Shown here: piece by piece, positions 28,294 to 35,982 of the stretch | Position numbering within the stretch: the stretch's first letter is position 1 | Layout of the letters: every line of letters starts with the position of its first letter | Virus record (IMG/VR): IMGVR_UViG_3300025011_000634 | Location: 1 to 36,523 of that record | DNA: 36,523 bases | Source of the DNA: a virus | Reading direction: 5' to 3' (one strand) | Position numbers and translations under genes: made by a program | Notes under the pieces: generated by a model | Database searches by the model: none | The model's input: only the letters and a program-made list of their open reading frames with translations | What the model was told of the DNA's origin: nothing

Positions 28294-28309
28294 AGGAAGT
28301 GTCGGTATC

Positions 28310-30148
28310 TTGAATAATGACATCGAGACAATCAAATTAAATTATGGGCAAAGTTCAAGGGACATCATTGCTTCTGGAATTGGATTAAGGAATAAAGGCA
28401 AGATGTATCATTGCCCAAATGTTTACGAACATAACAATGGAGATAAGAATCCTTCAATGAGTTGGGACCCGAACGCTCTACAGTTTTATTGTTTCGGATG
28501 CAACATGAAGATCGACATATACGGCTACTACAGGAACCACTTGAACTATTCCCATCAAGAAGTTGTAAGGGAGCTACTTGGAACCACGGATCATAAATCC
28601 ACAACAATGCAAGTCAATCGGGATGTATTCGCTCAAGAGTTAGGAAATATCAGGCCAATTACTCCAGAGTGTGTCGATTACATCAAACTAAGGGGCCTCA
28701 CGGAAGAAACTATATCCAAGTTCATCCTAATGTCATGTCGTGGAGAGATAGCTTTCCCCTACTACAAGTTCGAAACAATAGTTGGGTACAAGTTAAGGAA
28801 ACCGATTAAAGACCCTCCTAAGCCTAAGCTAACGTCTCTCACGGGGTCTAAGCCATACCTTTTCAATGCTCAAAATGTTGTTATTGGAACAGAGTTGATA
28901 ATTTGCGAAGGTGAATTTGATTGCATGTGTATCGACCAATGCGGATATAGCAACGTGGTTAGCGTGGGGGCAGGGGCTAATAGTATGGCTGCGCTCTTGG
29001 AACAGTCTAAGGAGTTTTTAAATTCATTTGAAGTCCTGATAATTGTTTCTGACAATGACGAATCAGGAAGCAACATGGATAAGACTTTCATAGATATGTT
29101 CGGAGAAAAAGCCAAGCTGATAGATAAAAGATTGTACGCCAAAAATGACATCAATGAGGAATATGTCTTATTCGGAAAAGAAAAGATTATTAAATTAGTA
29201 GAAAGCGCAAGATTCAAGATCGAGGGCAGAAGGGACTTAGACAATGACCCATACAGAGGGTTAACAAGTCTTACTGGAAGATATATTCCTACTGGCCTAA
29301 ACTCCATAGACGATGCCATAAACGACTTAGCCCCAGGATGCGTTACGTTGATTGCAGGACGTTCTAACGGAGGAAAGACAACCCTCACTAAGCAGATCAT
29401 GGCAAACGCAATAGATAAGGGAAATAAAGTCTATCTGATGAGTGGCGAGGGAAATACAGAAAAGCTAATTAACGAAATTTATCAGTGCGTTATCGGTAGG
29501 AACAACGGCTACTACGACATCATCAAGGTTAATAAGAAGTATCACAAGGAACCGAAGATAGAAATATTAGAAGCATTGAAGCGATGGCACAAAGGTAAAT
29601 TCACCCTATTCAACAAGGGAGAATCTAAGCTTAAAACTATTGACCAACTATTCAAGATGGTTGAGGTTGAGGTAAAGGTAAATAAGTTCGACTTAATTGT
29701 GATAGACAATCTGATGAGTATCCTTTCTGTTCAATCGGCAGAGAAACTAGAGGCACAAGCCGACTTCCTCCAAAGATGCCATAACCTAGCTGACTTATAT
29801 CACACTCATATAATCTTAGTTCTGCACCCTAATAAGACCTATAAAAAGGGTGATGATATGGATTTTGAGCAGATTAGCGGTTCAGCAGACATTAGTAATA
29901 AGGCAGACAATATAATATCTGTTATTCGCGAGTATGATCCGGTGGAGATTTCAGCAGGTGTAAGTGGAAAGATATGCGTCTTAAAGAACAGGTATTATTC
30001 AGACATCGTTAAGTGTTTTGTTCACTTCGAGGAAGAAACAGGACTCCTGTTGGAGATTGATGATAAAGCAAATGCGGCACTGGCTTATAAATTTCACTGG
30101 GACAAGCACTTGATAGAAAAAGAATGTCCATGGGACGTGAAGGAGTGA
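28310..30148 (+). CDS. bifunctional primase-helicase
   Basis: 612 residues, TTG start. Order: CHC2-type zinc finger (Cys35, then Cys61 and Cys64 in FYCFGC), TOPRIM primase core (ELIICEGEFD with Glu200, IIVSDNDESG with Asp248/Asp250), then a DnaB/Twinkle-like RecA helicase with Walker A AGRSNGGKTT (Lys356), MSGEG, and Walker B DLIVIDNLM (Asp466). The T7 gp4-like arrangement makes RNA primers and unwinds the phage fork. It is the main lytic replication enzyme in the window. No DNA polymerase gene is seen here, so the host enzyme may be used. Confidence 0.92.
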   Translation: MNNDIETIKLNYGQSSRDIIASGIGLRNKGKMYHCPNVYEHNNGDKNPSMSWDPNALQFYCFGCNMKIDIYGYYRNHLNYSHQEVVRELLGTTDHKSTTMQVNRDVFAQELGNIRPITPECVDYIKLRGLTEETISKFILMSCRGEIAFPYYKFETIVGYKLRKPIKDPPKPKLTSLTGSKPYLFNAQNVVIGTELIICEGEFDCMCIDQCGYSNVVSVGAGANSMAALLEQSKEFLNSFEVLIIVSDNDESGSNMDKTFIDMFGEKAKLIDKRLYAKNDINEEYVLFGKEKIIKLVESARFKIEGRRDLDNDPYRGLTSLTGRYIPTGLNSIDDAINDLAPGCVTLIAGRSNGGKTTLTKQIMANAIDKGNKVYLMSGEGNTEKLINEIYQCVIGRNNGYYDIIKVNKKYHKEPKIEILEALKRWHKGKFTLFNKGESKLKTIDQLFKMVEVEVKVNKFDLIVIDNLMSILSVQSAEKLEAQADFLQRCHNLADLYHTHIILVLHPNKTYKKGDDMDFEQISGSADISNKADNIISVIREYDPVEISAGVSGKICVLKNRYYSDIVKCFVHFEEETGLLLEIDDKANAALAYKFHWDKHLIEKECPWDVKE

Positions 30149-30153
30149 TGTGA

Positions 30154-30363
30154 ATGTTGATTATTAATACCGATACCATAATTGAGGAAAAAAGAAAGGA
30201 TATTACAACCCATTTAGGGTTTAGTAAGTGCGAAAATTGCGGTTATATAAATTGCGAAATTACCGGAGCTAAGAACGGAAAATATGTTCGTTTTTACAGG
30301 AAGCATCTGCTTGCATTGTGTGATGAGTGCGTAGATAAAAAGAATGGTCATTCTTGGAATTAA
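30154..30363 (+). CDS. small zinc-ribbon protein
   Basis: 69 residues, ATG behind AAGGAGTGATGTGA. Cys pairs KCENCGYINC and LCDEC make a four-Cys site. MLIINTDTIIEEKRKDITTH is the N-terminal helix. Function unknown. It follows the primase-helicase closely. Confidence 0.55.
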   Translation: MLIINTDTIIEEKRKDITTHLGFSKCENCGYINCEITGAKNGKYVRFYRKHLLALCDECVDKKNGHSWN

Positions 30364-30377
30364 AGGAGTGAATGAAA

Positions 30378-30545
30378 TTGACAGATACGCAAGCGTATTG
30401 GTTAGGACTTCGTGACGACAGGGAGAGAGAAATATTCGTTGATGCTTTCTGGTTAGGGATTAATCCTGACAATGACTTGAGAAAGCAGGTGAGCGAATTT
30501 GAAGCAGAGTGGAGAGGAAGAAGAGTCTCAACGGAAACGGTATGA
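30378..30545 (+). CDS. 55-residue hypothetical protein
   Basis: TTG behind AAAGGAGTGAATGAAA. TQAYWLGLRDDREREIFVDA then FWLGINPDNDLRKQVSEFEA, helical and acidic with a basic end. Overlaps the next frame by 47 bases. Not assignable. Confidence 0.45.
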   Translation: MTDTQAYWLGLRDDREREIFVDAFWLGINPDNDLRKQVSEFEAEWRGRRVSTETV

Positions 30546-30696
30546 CGAGTTGTATTCCAGGGTTCACAAGGCTATCGAATGGCTAGATGATCCGATCAGA
30601 ACCAATGAAGAGGTTGAAAAATGGCTGTCTATTTATGAAAAAATGTTTGATGAGTGGATGGCTGAAGGGAGATTGGTGTGTAATGGGAAAAGATGA
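30499..30696 (+). CDS. hypothetical acidic helical protein
   Basis: 65 residues from a TTG inside the preceding gene, behind CAGGTGAGCGAA. Charged helices (YDELYSRVHKAIEWLDDPIR, VEKWLSIYEKMFDEWMAE). Unknown. Confidence 0.45.
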   Translation: MKQSGEEEESQRKRYDELYSRVHKAIEWLDDPIRTNEEVEKWLSIYEKMFDEWMAEGRLVCNGKR

Positions 30697-30763
30697 ATTC
30701 GACGAGATCATGAAAAACATATCCAGATTGGTCGGCGTGCTGAAGAAAATTGAGAAGAGATAA
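30683..30763 (+). CDS. 26-residue micro-ORF
   Basis: ATG overlapping the end of the preceding gene: MGKDEFDEIMKNISRLVGVL then KKIEKR. An amphipathic helix. The ribosome site is poor (AGGGAGA, 12 bases away). Listed because it fills the gap and ends just before the next AAGGAGG site. Confidence 0.25.
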   Translation: MGKDEFDEIMKNISRLVGVLKKIEKR

Positions 30764-30775
30764 GGAGGAACCCAA

Positions 30776-31150
30776 ATGCGAACAACCTTCAACGAAAAAA
30801 TAGCCTTACAACTCTACAACTCTGGCAAAAACGATACCCAAATAGGTGAAGTTGTAGGAAAAGCCTCTAACACTATTGCACAGTGGAGGCATAGGAAGAA
30901 GCTTCCTGTCAACATTGGTAACTTGGCTGACGGGACATACCAAACCGGGGTGAATTATCGCGATGTACTGGAACCGGGACAGGTGGATGATATGAGCACG
31001 TTTCTTATTCACTTGCTCAGGGCCGGAAAACAAGCTGTGAGGGCAGGGGTTAAACCGGATGTCATGGGATTTATGGAGGTTTATGCTGGCAGAACTAAGA
31101 TGTGGTCAGAGGAAAGACGGAGCGAGAAGAGGGGGATGGTGGCGAGATGA
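30776..31150 (+). CDS. HTH protein (paralogue of 32891)
   Basis: 124 residues, ATG behind AAGGAGGAACCCAA. Residues 1-45 are an HTH of resolvase/terminase-small type (NEKIALQLYNSGKNDTQIGE, KASNTIAQWRHRKKLPVNIG), closely parallel to the 67-residue protein at 32891. The C-terminal half (TFLIHLLRAGKQAVRAGVKP) is helical. A small DNA-binding accessory protein. Confidence 0.6.
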   Translation: MRTTFNEKIALQLYNSGKNDTQIGEVVGKASNTIAQWRHRKKLPVNIGNLADGTYQTGVNYRDVLEPGQVDDMSTFLIHLLRAGKQAVRAGVKPDVMGFMEVYAGRTKMWSEERRSEKRGMVAR

Positions 31151-31533
31151 GTAAATTAACTAGGGATGAGATTATGGCTAGATGGGATGCGTCCACATCG
31201 AGGGAACGCGATGCTTGGGTGGCTAAAAAGGTAATGGGATTAACGATGTCCGAACTGTCCATGAATTCGTATCCCAAGGTGGTTAACCCGAACAATGAGG
31301 CATATATAATGGCGGTTGATTATTACTCAACCGAGATATCCGCAGCCATGGAAATAGTTGAAAAGCTAAAACATACTGAAGGGTTTAAATACTTCTGCGT
31401 TTCCATGATGGAAGGTGGAAAATTAACCGTTGGATTTATTTTAGGAGAAAAAACAAGCGGAACGGAACCGATGTTGTCTTTATCTGAGGGAATATGTAAG
31501 GCTGCGCTATTGGTTATGGAGGGTAAGGGATGA
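31147..31533 (+). CDS. phage ABA-sandwich domain protein
   Basis: 128 residues from the ATG at 31147 (ATGA overlap). KLTRDEIMARWDASTSRERD, AWVAKKVMGLTM, DYYSTEISAAMEIVEKLK and FKYFCVSM follow the small 'phage ABA sandwich' proteins common in early regions. Function unknown. It overlaps the deaminase start. Confidence 0.65.
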   Translation: MSKLTRDEIMARWDASTSRERDAWVAKKVMGLTMSELSMNSYPKVVNPNNEAYIMAVDYYSTEISAAMEIVEKLKHTEGFKYFCVSMMEGGKLTVGFILGEKTSGTEPMLSLSEGICKAALLVMEGKG

Positions 31534-32105
31534 AAATAGAGTGCATCAAGGATGTAATTATGAATATTACTTCGGACAAGGCATTTACCGCTGGTTTAAC
31601 GTACGAAGGATACCGCCACACAAACCCTGATTCTTTCGACGAAACTCTTTGTGCTAAGAATAATTTCGGAATGGGGCATCATATCAAGGATTATCCAGAC
31701 TTAGGGGATAACGAATTTTTTGATAAACATTTTAAGATAGTCAGTGAACCAAACTACTTCGACGAAGCCCGAAAACTCCTCCCCCTCTCAAACTGCCTAA
31801 AACGTCACTACGCCTGTGTAATTGTTAGGGGTGGCCACATTATAGCCAAGGGGTACAATAAGTCGCTTACAGGCTGTACTACGTGCGCTAGGGAAGATAT
31901 TGAGCATAATGTTGGAGACTATGCGGAGTGCAAATCAATCCACGCAGAGCAAATGGCCATGATTGGGACGGAAGAGAGCCTTTATGGTGCTGAGTTATAC
32001 CTAGTATGCTCGGATGAGGTTGATCCTATACCATGTCCGACTTGCCGGAAGATGATGGATTGGGCCGGGGTTAAATTGATGAGAGAAAAGGATGGCGCAA
32101 TATGA
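31530..32105 (+). CDS. dCMP/cytidine deaminase-like protein with N-terminal add-on
   Basis: 191 residues. The C-terminal ~115 residues are a zinc deaminase: SIHAEQMA (His138, Glu140) and PCPTCRKM (Cys169, Cys172), with CTTCAREDIEH between. It should convert dCMP or a related nucleotide to its uracil form, feeding dTTP synthesis. That fits a dUTPase gene near the window end. The first ~72 residues (MKIECIKDVIMNITSDKAFT...) resemble a small stand-alone phage domain, so the gene looks like a fusion. Confidence 0.85.
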   Translation: MKIECIKDVIMNITSDKAFTAGLTYEGYRHTNPDSFDETLCAKNNFGMGHHIKDYPDLGDNEFFDKHFKIVSEPNYFDEARKLLPLSNCLKRHYACVIVRGGHIIAKGYNKSLTGCTTCAREDIEHNVGDYAECKSIHAEQMAMIGTEESLYGAELYLVCSDEVDPIPCPTCRKMMDWAGVKLMREKDGAI

Positions 32106-32260
32106 GCAATAGCAAATACACAAAAATGTATACTCTGCCTACTGGCGAGGAAATAGGAGTTCTTGAATCATACGAAGGAAGATATATTGCGGTTCCGATT
32201 CAGAGGATATACACAGATGAAAAACATGCAGACAAGAATCAGGTTATGTCCGAAAAATGA
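32102..32260 (+). CDS. 52-residue hypothetical protein ending at an in-frame TGA
   Basis: ATG overlaps the deaminase stop (ATGA). MSNSKYTKMYTLPTGEEIGV, then ESYEGRYIAVPIQRIYTDEK. After the TGA at 32258 the same frame stays open without a break for 34 codons into the gene at 32363. Either this is a complete small protein or the first part of a gene split or recoded at that TGA. Confidence 0.5.
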   Translation: MSNSKYTKMYTLPTGEEIGVLESYEGRYIAVPIQRIYTDEKHADKNQVMSEK

Positions 32261-32362
32261 TCTAGTTTATCTTGTCCAAGGATTGAAAAGAGCGTTAGTC
32301 TTTTTGACCGAGAATCACACGAGCTATATTACGCTACTGATACATCGGTACTAGCCGAGGAT

Positions 32363-32779
32363 ATGCAATGGGTTGAATATCCAAATGTTAATTATTATGA
32401 CCAACAATGTTGCAACACGAAAGCCACAACGAAGGTCGAGATTATTTTACAGGTTGATGAATTTTCAAGGAGATTATTTAGGGAATGGTCAGGAAATACA
32501 TCTTGCTATGATTTAATGCAAGACCTATCTGATGATCTGTGGGAAGAGTTTTGCGAGGGGAGGTATGGAGCCGTTCTGCACAATAAGGATGGAGATGATA
32601 TTAAGTCAATCAAAAAGGGATCACGCAGAAAAATAGAGACCGTAGGGCTGGAAATGTACACAAATGAAGGAGAATCATGTCTGATTGAATTTGAGAGTGA
32701 GGGAAAAATAGGGGACTCTATTGTTAGTGTGAGGGTTATTGGTTTCAAGAATGAAATCATAAAGGATGCTGAAGAATGA
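32363..32779 (+). CDS. hypothetical protein, possibly the second part of a split gene
   Basis: 138 residues from the ATG at 32363, which has only a weak, too-close GAGGAT before it. The frame is open upstream to the TGA at 32258 with no other standard start. Beta/alpha sequence (TTKVEIILQVDEFSRRLFRE, SCLIEFESEGKIGDSIVSVR) with no recognised family. Its stop overlaps the next ATG (ATGA). Confidence 0.5.
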   Translation: MQWVEYPNVNYYDQQCCNTKATTKVEIILQVDEFSRRLFREWSGNTSCYDLMQDLSDDLWEEFCEGRYGAVLHNKDGDDIKSIKKGSRRKIETVGLEMYTNEGESCLIEFESEGKIGDSIVSVRVIGFKNEIIKDAEE

Positions 32780-32940
32780 AACGCGGAAATATGCGAAGTT
32801 ACGGAGAGGATTATGATCCTAAACCGTGTCCTACTTGTCGGAAGATGCTAGATTTCGCGGTGGTAATACAGATCAAAGAGGTGAAATGGTGTGGCAAGAA
32901 GTCATTTGGACAAAGAAAAGGCACTACAACTTTGGCTTAA
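32776..32940 (+). CDS. deaminase-fragment-like 54-residue ORF
   Basis: ATG overlaps the previous stop (ATGA). Residues 13-34, around DPKPCPTCRKMLDF and IKE, mirror the zinc-binding end of the deaminase at 31530 (DPIPCPTCRKMMDW...RE), and the DNA is likewise similar over about 50 bases. The rest of a deaminase is missing, so it is a relic or a captured CxxC knuckle. It overlaps the next gene by 50 bases. Confidence 0.5.
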   Translation: MKRGNMRSYGEDYDPKPCPTCRKMLDFAVVIQIKEVKWCGKKSFGQRKGTTTLA

Positions 32941-33094
32941 CGGATTGCTCGACAAAGAAATTGGCAAAGAGTTAGGATGCAGCGCAAACACTATATGGGC
33001 ATGGCGAGATAAAAACGATTTGCCGAGTAATGTAGGTATTTTTAGCTGGGATAAAGGCTATCGTGAGGGGGTTGAGAGGGTATGTAATGGATAG
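32891..33094 (+). CDS. small HTH protein (paralogue of 30776)
   Basis: 67 residues, GTG behind AGAGGTGAAATGGT. LDKEKALQLWLNGLLDKEIG, KELGCSANTIWAWRDKNDLP matches the N-terminal HTH of the gene at 30776 in order and spacing. Basic, likely DNA-binding. It overlaps the sigma-like gene by eight bases. Confidence 0.6.
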   Translation: MARSHLDKEKALQLWLNGLLDKEIGKELGCSANTIWAWRDKNDLPSNVGIFSWDKGYREGVERVCNG

Positions 33095-34523
33095 GAATCC
33101 ATACTTGGACGGAACACCGGATGAATTTATCGAAAAGAATCTTGGATTAGCTCGACATATTGCTTGGAAATACGTTAAATCTCGTAAAGATCGTGACCCT
33201 GATGATATCCTGAGTGTCGCCAATCTTGGGCTAGTTAAGGCATATCAAGGATTTAATCCAGAGGGAAGAACTGGTCAAGATGGCAAAGAGATTACATTTG
33301 CGGCATACGCAGGGAGTACAATTCACGGATTCATCATGACATTCCTTCGCGTTGACCGTCCTATCCACCTCGGGAGAAGAGCTATTGACCTAATCGCTAA
33401 GCTAAATTCCGCAGGATTAATCGGGAATGAAACCATTGAGGAAATTGCAATAAAAGCAGGGATTAGCACCAAAGAAGCCACTGAGGCGGTTATGGCAAGT
33501 GTTGCGGTTAACACCGATAGCATGGATCGTGAAATAGTCACAGAGGGTGGAAATATTACCCTTGGGGATATGTTTGGAAAATGTGACGAGATAAACGAAA
33601 GTCAGGAAATAGTTGATGATTTTGTTACACAATTACCACCTAAACTTAAAGAAATATACAGACTACGCATAGTTGGAGAAAAAACGCAAAGAGAAATAGC
33701 GGATATCATGGGACTTAGTCAATCGTATATCACTAGGCTTGAAGAAAAACTAATGAAAACAGCGCGTCAATATGGAGATGTGCAAAAAAGATTGGAGGAT
33801 GAAGCTATGGGCAGAGAAATATCACCTGAGACAAAACTAATGCGCGAAGAGGTTGATACTTTTGCTAAATTTGGCACAATCGGAACTTATGAGGATGTCG
33901 CGAATAAGTATGGAGTCGGAAAAAGCACGGCCTATGCTTGGATGAAAAAACTTATGAGTGAAGGGGAGGTGAAGAGGGTGGAGGCAGTTACTGAGGTAAA
34001 AGAAATGAAGATGGAAGAGACGACTTTTTTCGAAATACCCAATACACCGGAGAGCTATCAAGCGATAAATGAGGCCGTAGGGGTCACAGAAGGGGTTGTC
34101 TTGCCGTTGAAGGTTGAGGGGGTGGAGGAATGTATTGAGGAGGTGAAAGTCGAGCCGGAAAGGGAATATACAGATTGCTTTGGACAATACGATGTTTCCT
34201 GTGAATTAACTCCTTGTGGAAGAATTAGCGAATGTAGTTTTGTTAAGGAAAATCCTATTAAGAAAACAAGGGATGATCTCGGAGGGTTGGCTGAACCGGA
34301 ACCAGCGTGGACTCCTGAGTATTCAGGACGTATACCGAGAAGGATGAGCGACGAAGAAGAGAGAAAATTATTAGATGCAATTACGGGTTTAGATACCGAA
34401 GAATTGGATGAAGAATTATGGATAACGGTTACCGATGACCTTAAGGGGTTACGCGAACGAATGATTATGCGAGCTGAAATTAAGTTTAATGAGAGAATTA
34501 ATCAAATTTTGGGAGGAAGATAG
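33087..34523 (+). CDS. sigma-70 family factor with long C-terminal extension
   Basis: 478 residues from the ATG at 33087 behind GAGAGGGTATGTA. Sigma region 2 (GLARHIAWKYVKSRKDRDPD, DILSVANLGLVKAYQGFNPE, YAGSTIHGFIMTFLRV), a region-3-like HTH (about 108-140), and region 4 (LPPKLKEIYRLRIVGEKTQR, IADIMGLSQSYITRLEEK, about 184-228). Ordinary sigma factors of this type end near residue 240. Here a further HTH (TIGTYEDVANKYGVGKSTAY, 265-290), an acidic stretch with a Cys group (near residues 370-395) and a helical tail follow. A phage sigma would redirect host RNA polymerase, for instance to late genes. The extension's role is unknown. Confidence 0.8.
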   Translation: MDRNPYLDGTPDEFIEKNLGLARHIAWKYVKSRKDRDPDDILSVANLGLVKAYQGFNPEGRTGQDGKEITFAAYAGSTIHGFIMTFLRVDRPIHLGRRAIDLIAKLNSAGLIGNETIEEIAIKAGISTKEATEAVMASVAVNTDSMDREIVTEGGNITLGDMFGKCDEINESQEIVDDFVTQLPPKLKEIYRLRIVGEKTQREIADIMGLSQSYITRLEEKLMKTARQYGDVQKRLEDEAMGREISPETKLMREEVDTFAKFGTIGTYEDVANKYGVGKSTAYAWMKKLMSEGEVKRVEAVTEVKEMKMEETTFFEIPNTPESYQAINEAVGVTEGVVLPLKVEGVEECIEEVKVEPEREYTDCFGQYDVSCELTPCGRISECSFVKENPIKKTRDDLGGLAEPEPAWTPEYSGRIPRRMSDEEERKLLDAITGLDTEELDEELWITVTDDLKGLRERMIMRAEIKFNERINQILGGR

Positions 34524-34524
34524 T

Positions 34525-34929
34525 ATGCTGAATCGTGCTGTATTAGTGGGTAGAATTTGTAGGGAAATTGAGCTTAGGTACTCGGGCGCAGGTGTCGCAA
34601 TTGCAAATTTTACTCTTGCGGTTGAGCGTAATTTTAAGAGCGCAAATGGCGAGCGTGAGACAGACTTTATCCCCTGCGTTACATTTAAACAATCGGCTGA
34701 ATATGCGGCGAACTACCTAAAAAAAGGAAATCTTTGTTCAGTGGATGGTAGGATACAGGTCCGCACATACGATGGTAGCGATGGACAGAAACGATGGGCA
34801 ACTGAGGTGATTGCGGATAGCGTCAATGGTTTAAGCCCAAGGGAACAGGAGAGCAACAACGCAACAGAAGGAACACCTGCAAGCTCATTTGGGAGAGAAG
34901 TACAATTAGATGATGATATCCCATTTTAA
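34525..34929 (+). CDS. ssb: single-stranded DNA-binding protein
   Basis: 134 residues, ATG behind GGGAGGAAGATAGT. An OB-fold with MLNRAVLVGRICREIELRYS, ANFTLAVERNF, ETDFIPCVTFKQSAEYAANY and a short acidic C-terminal tip DDDIPF, the partner-binding signature of bacterial SSB. It coats lytic replication and recombination intermediates, alongside ERF and the primase-helicase. It is followed by a G-rich hairpin. Confidence 0.95.
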   Translation: MLNRAVLVGRICREIELRYSGAGVAIANFTLAVERNFKSANGERETDFIPCVTFKQSAEYAANYLKKGNLCSVDGRIQVRTYDGSDGQKRWATEVIADSVNGLSPREQESNNATEGTPASSFGREVQLDDDIPF

Positions 34930-34948
34930 GGAAACTAAGTAAATAAAT

Positions 34949-34973
34949 AGGGGTGCGCGGAATGTCCACCCCT
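34949..34973 (+). promoter_or_regulatory. intergenic hairpin
   Basis: AGGGGTG-11 nt-CACCCCT, perfect 7-bp stem after ssb, followed by TAAAAAG and the next ribosome site. No T-run, so more likely an mRNA processing or stability element than a terminator. Confidence 0.45.
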
Positions 34974-34994
34974 TAAAAAGAGGAGGAAGTCGGG

Positions 34995-35417
34995 ATGAGC
35001 GATGTTAAGTTTACGCCTGGTCCATGGATGGTAAATAATTCACCTGGGGCCGGATGGGAGATAAAGGCTGCGATACCTGAATTAAAAAAATATAGGCCTA
35101 ATGATGGGGGAAGTGTAATATGGACAGTTCCTGAAGGCACGTCCATTACTCCTGCTGGAGAACCTAAGCCTTTGATCGGATATGAACCATGGGTACAGTT
35201 TCCGCCAAAATGGTGGATTGAAATGGCTAAAAATAATGCCAATCTTATTGCGGCTGCTCCTGAAATGTACGGAGCATTGAAAAGAGCGTTGTTATTCATC
35301 ACCAACGGCAGGGAAAATGGTTATATTCGGATGCCGGATATAGATAGCGGTGATCCTGCACTAGAAACTCCTAACATTATACGAATGGCGTTGGCGAAAG
35401 CAGATGGTAAGGCGTGA
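34995..35417 (+). CDS. conserved phage hypothetical protein
   Basis: 140 residues, ATG behind AGAGGAGGAAGTCGGG. The opening VKFTPGPWMVNN and the phrase NNANLIAAAPEMYGALKRAL are typical of a widespread family of small phage early proteins without known activity. It overlaps the resolvase start (GTGA). Confidence 0.75.
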   Translation: MSDVKFTPGPWMVNNSPGAGWEIKAAIPELKKYRPNDGGSVIWTVPEGTSITPAGEPKPLIGYEPWVQFPPKWWIEMAKNNANLIAAAPEMYGALKRALLFITNGRENGYIRMPDIDSGDPALETPNIIRMALAKADGKA

Positions 35418-35956
35418 TAATAATCGGTATTGATCCCTCGCTCAATTCTACAGGGATATGCTTGATGAACGGGGAAACTGGCGAGATTGGCGAGACAATA
35501 GTAATTCAACCAAATGATGTAGGTCAGAAGAGATTAGCTTACTTTAGGCGAGAGATAATGAACTTGATTACTATGAGAAGTAACTTGCACGCATTTATCG
35601 AAGGATATGCCTTTGGAGCAAATAACCAAAGAGAGGCACTTGGAGAGCTTGGAGGCGTGCTGAGGCTTGCGCTATATGATGCGAGTATCCCAATTGTTAT
35701 AGTTCCTCCAACAACGCTTAAGAAGTTCGCTACAGGCAAGGGTGCGGCTGATAAGGTAGCAATGGGCGTACAGCTTATGAAAGAGTTTAGGTTATCGTAT
35801 CCGACAACAGACCAGACAGACGCGCATTGGCTTTGTTGTCTTGGTAGGGCTTATCATAGTCTTATGCCAAACTTATCCAAGGCTAGGGAAGAGATTATCG
35901 ATGCTATTAAAAACCCAAAAATGAAAAAGAGAACTAAAGCAACGACGCAAAAATAG
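35414..35956 (+). CDS. RuvC-like Holliday-junction resolvase
   Basis: 180 residues, GTG start. RNase H-fold catalytic acids are visible in order: Asp7 (IIGIDPSLNSTG), Glu63 (AFIEGYAFG) and Asp133/Asp136 (TTDQTDAHWLCC), with the RuvC-type VPPTTLKKFATGKGAADKVA in between. It should cut branched DNA from phage recombination or replication before packaging. Directly after the ssb region and before dUTPase. Confidence 0.85.
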   Translation: MIIIGIDPSLNSTGICLMNGETGEIGETIVIQPNDVGQKRLAYFRREIMNLITMRSNLHAFIEGYAFGANNQREALGELGGVLRLALYDASIPIVIVPPTTLKKFATGKGAADKVAMGVQLMKEFRLSYPTTDQTDAHWLCCLGRAYHSLMPNLSKAREEIIDAIKNPKMKKRTKATTQK

Positions 35957-35982
35957 CGCAATAATAGGAGGATGATGAGGGA

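Noticed and set aside
28870-29400. 176-codon minus-strand frame opposite the primase-helicase
   Set aside because: It mirrors TOPRIM and helicase coding sequence and has no start signal or recognisable motif.
32163-32354. 63-codon plus-strand frame overlapping the gap around the in-frame TGA
   Set aside because: It starts inside another gene without a ribosome site. The neighbouring frame is open on both sides and better coupled.
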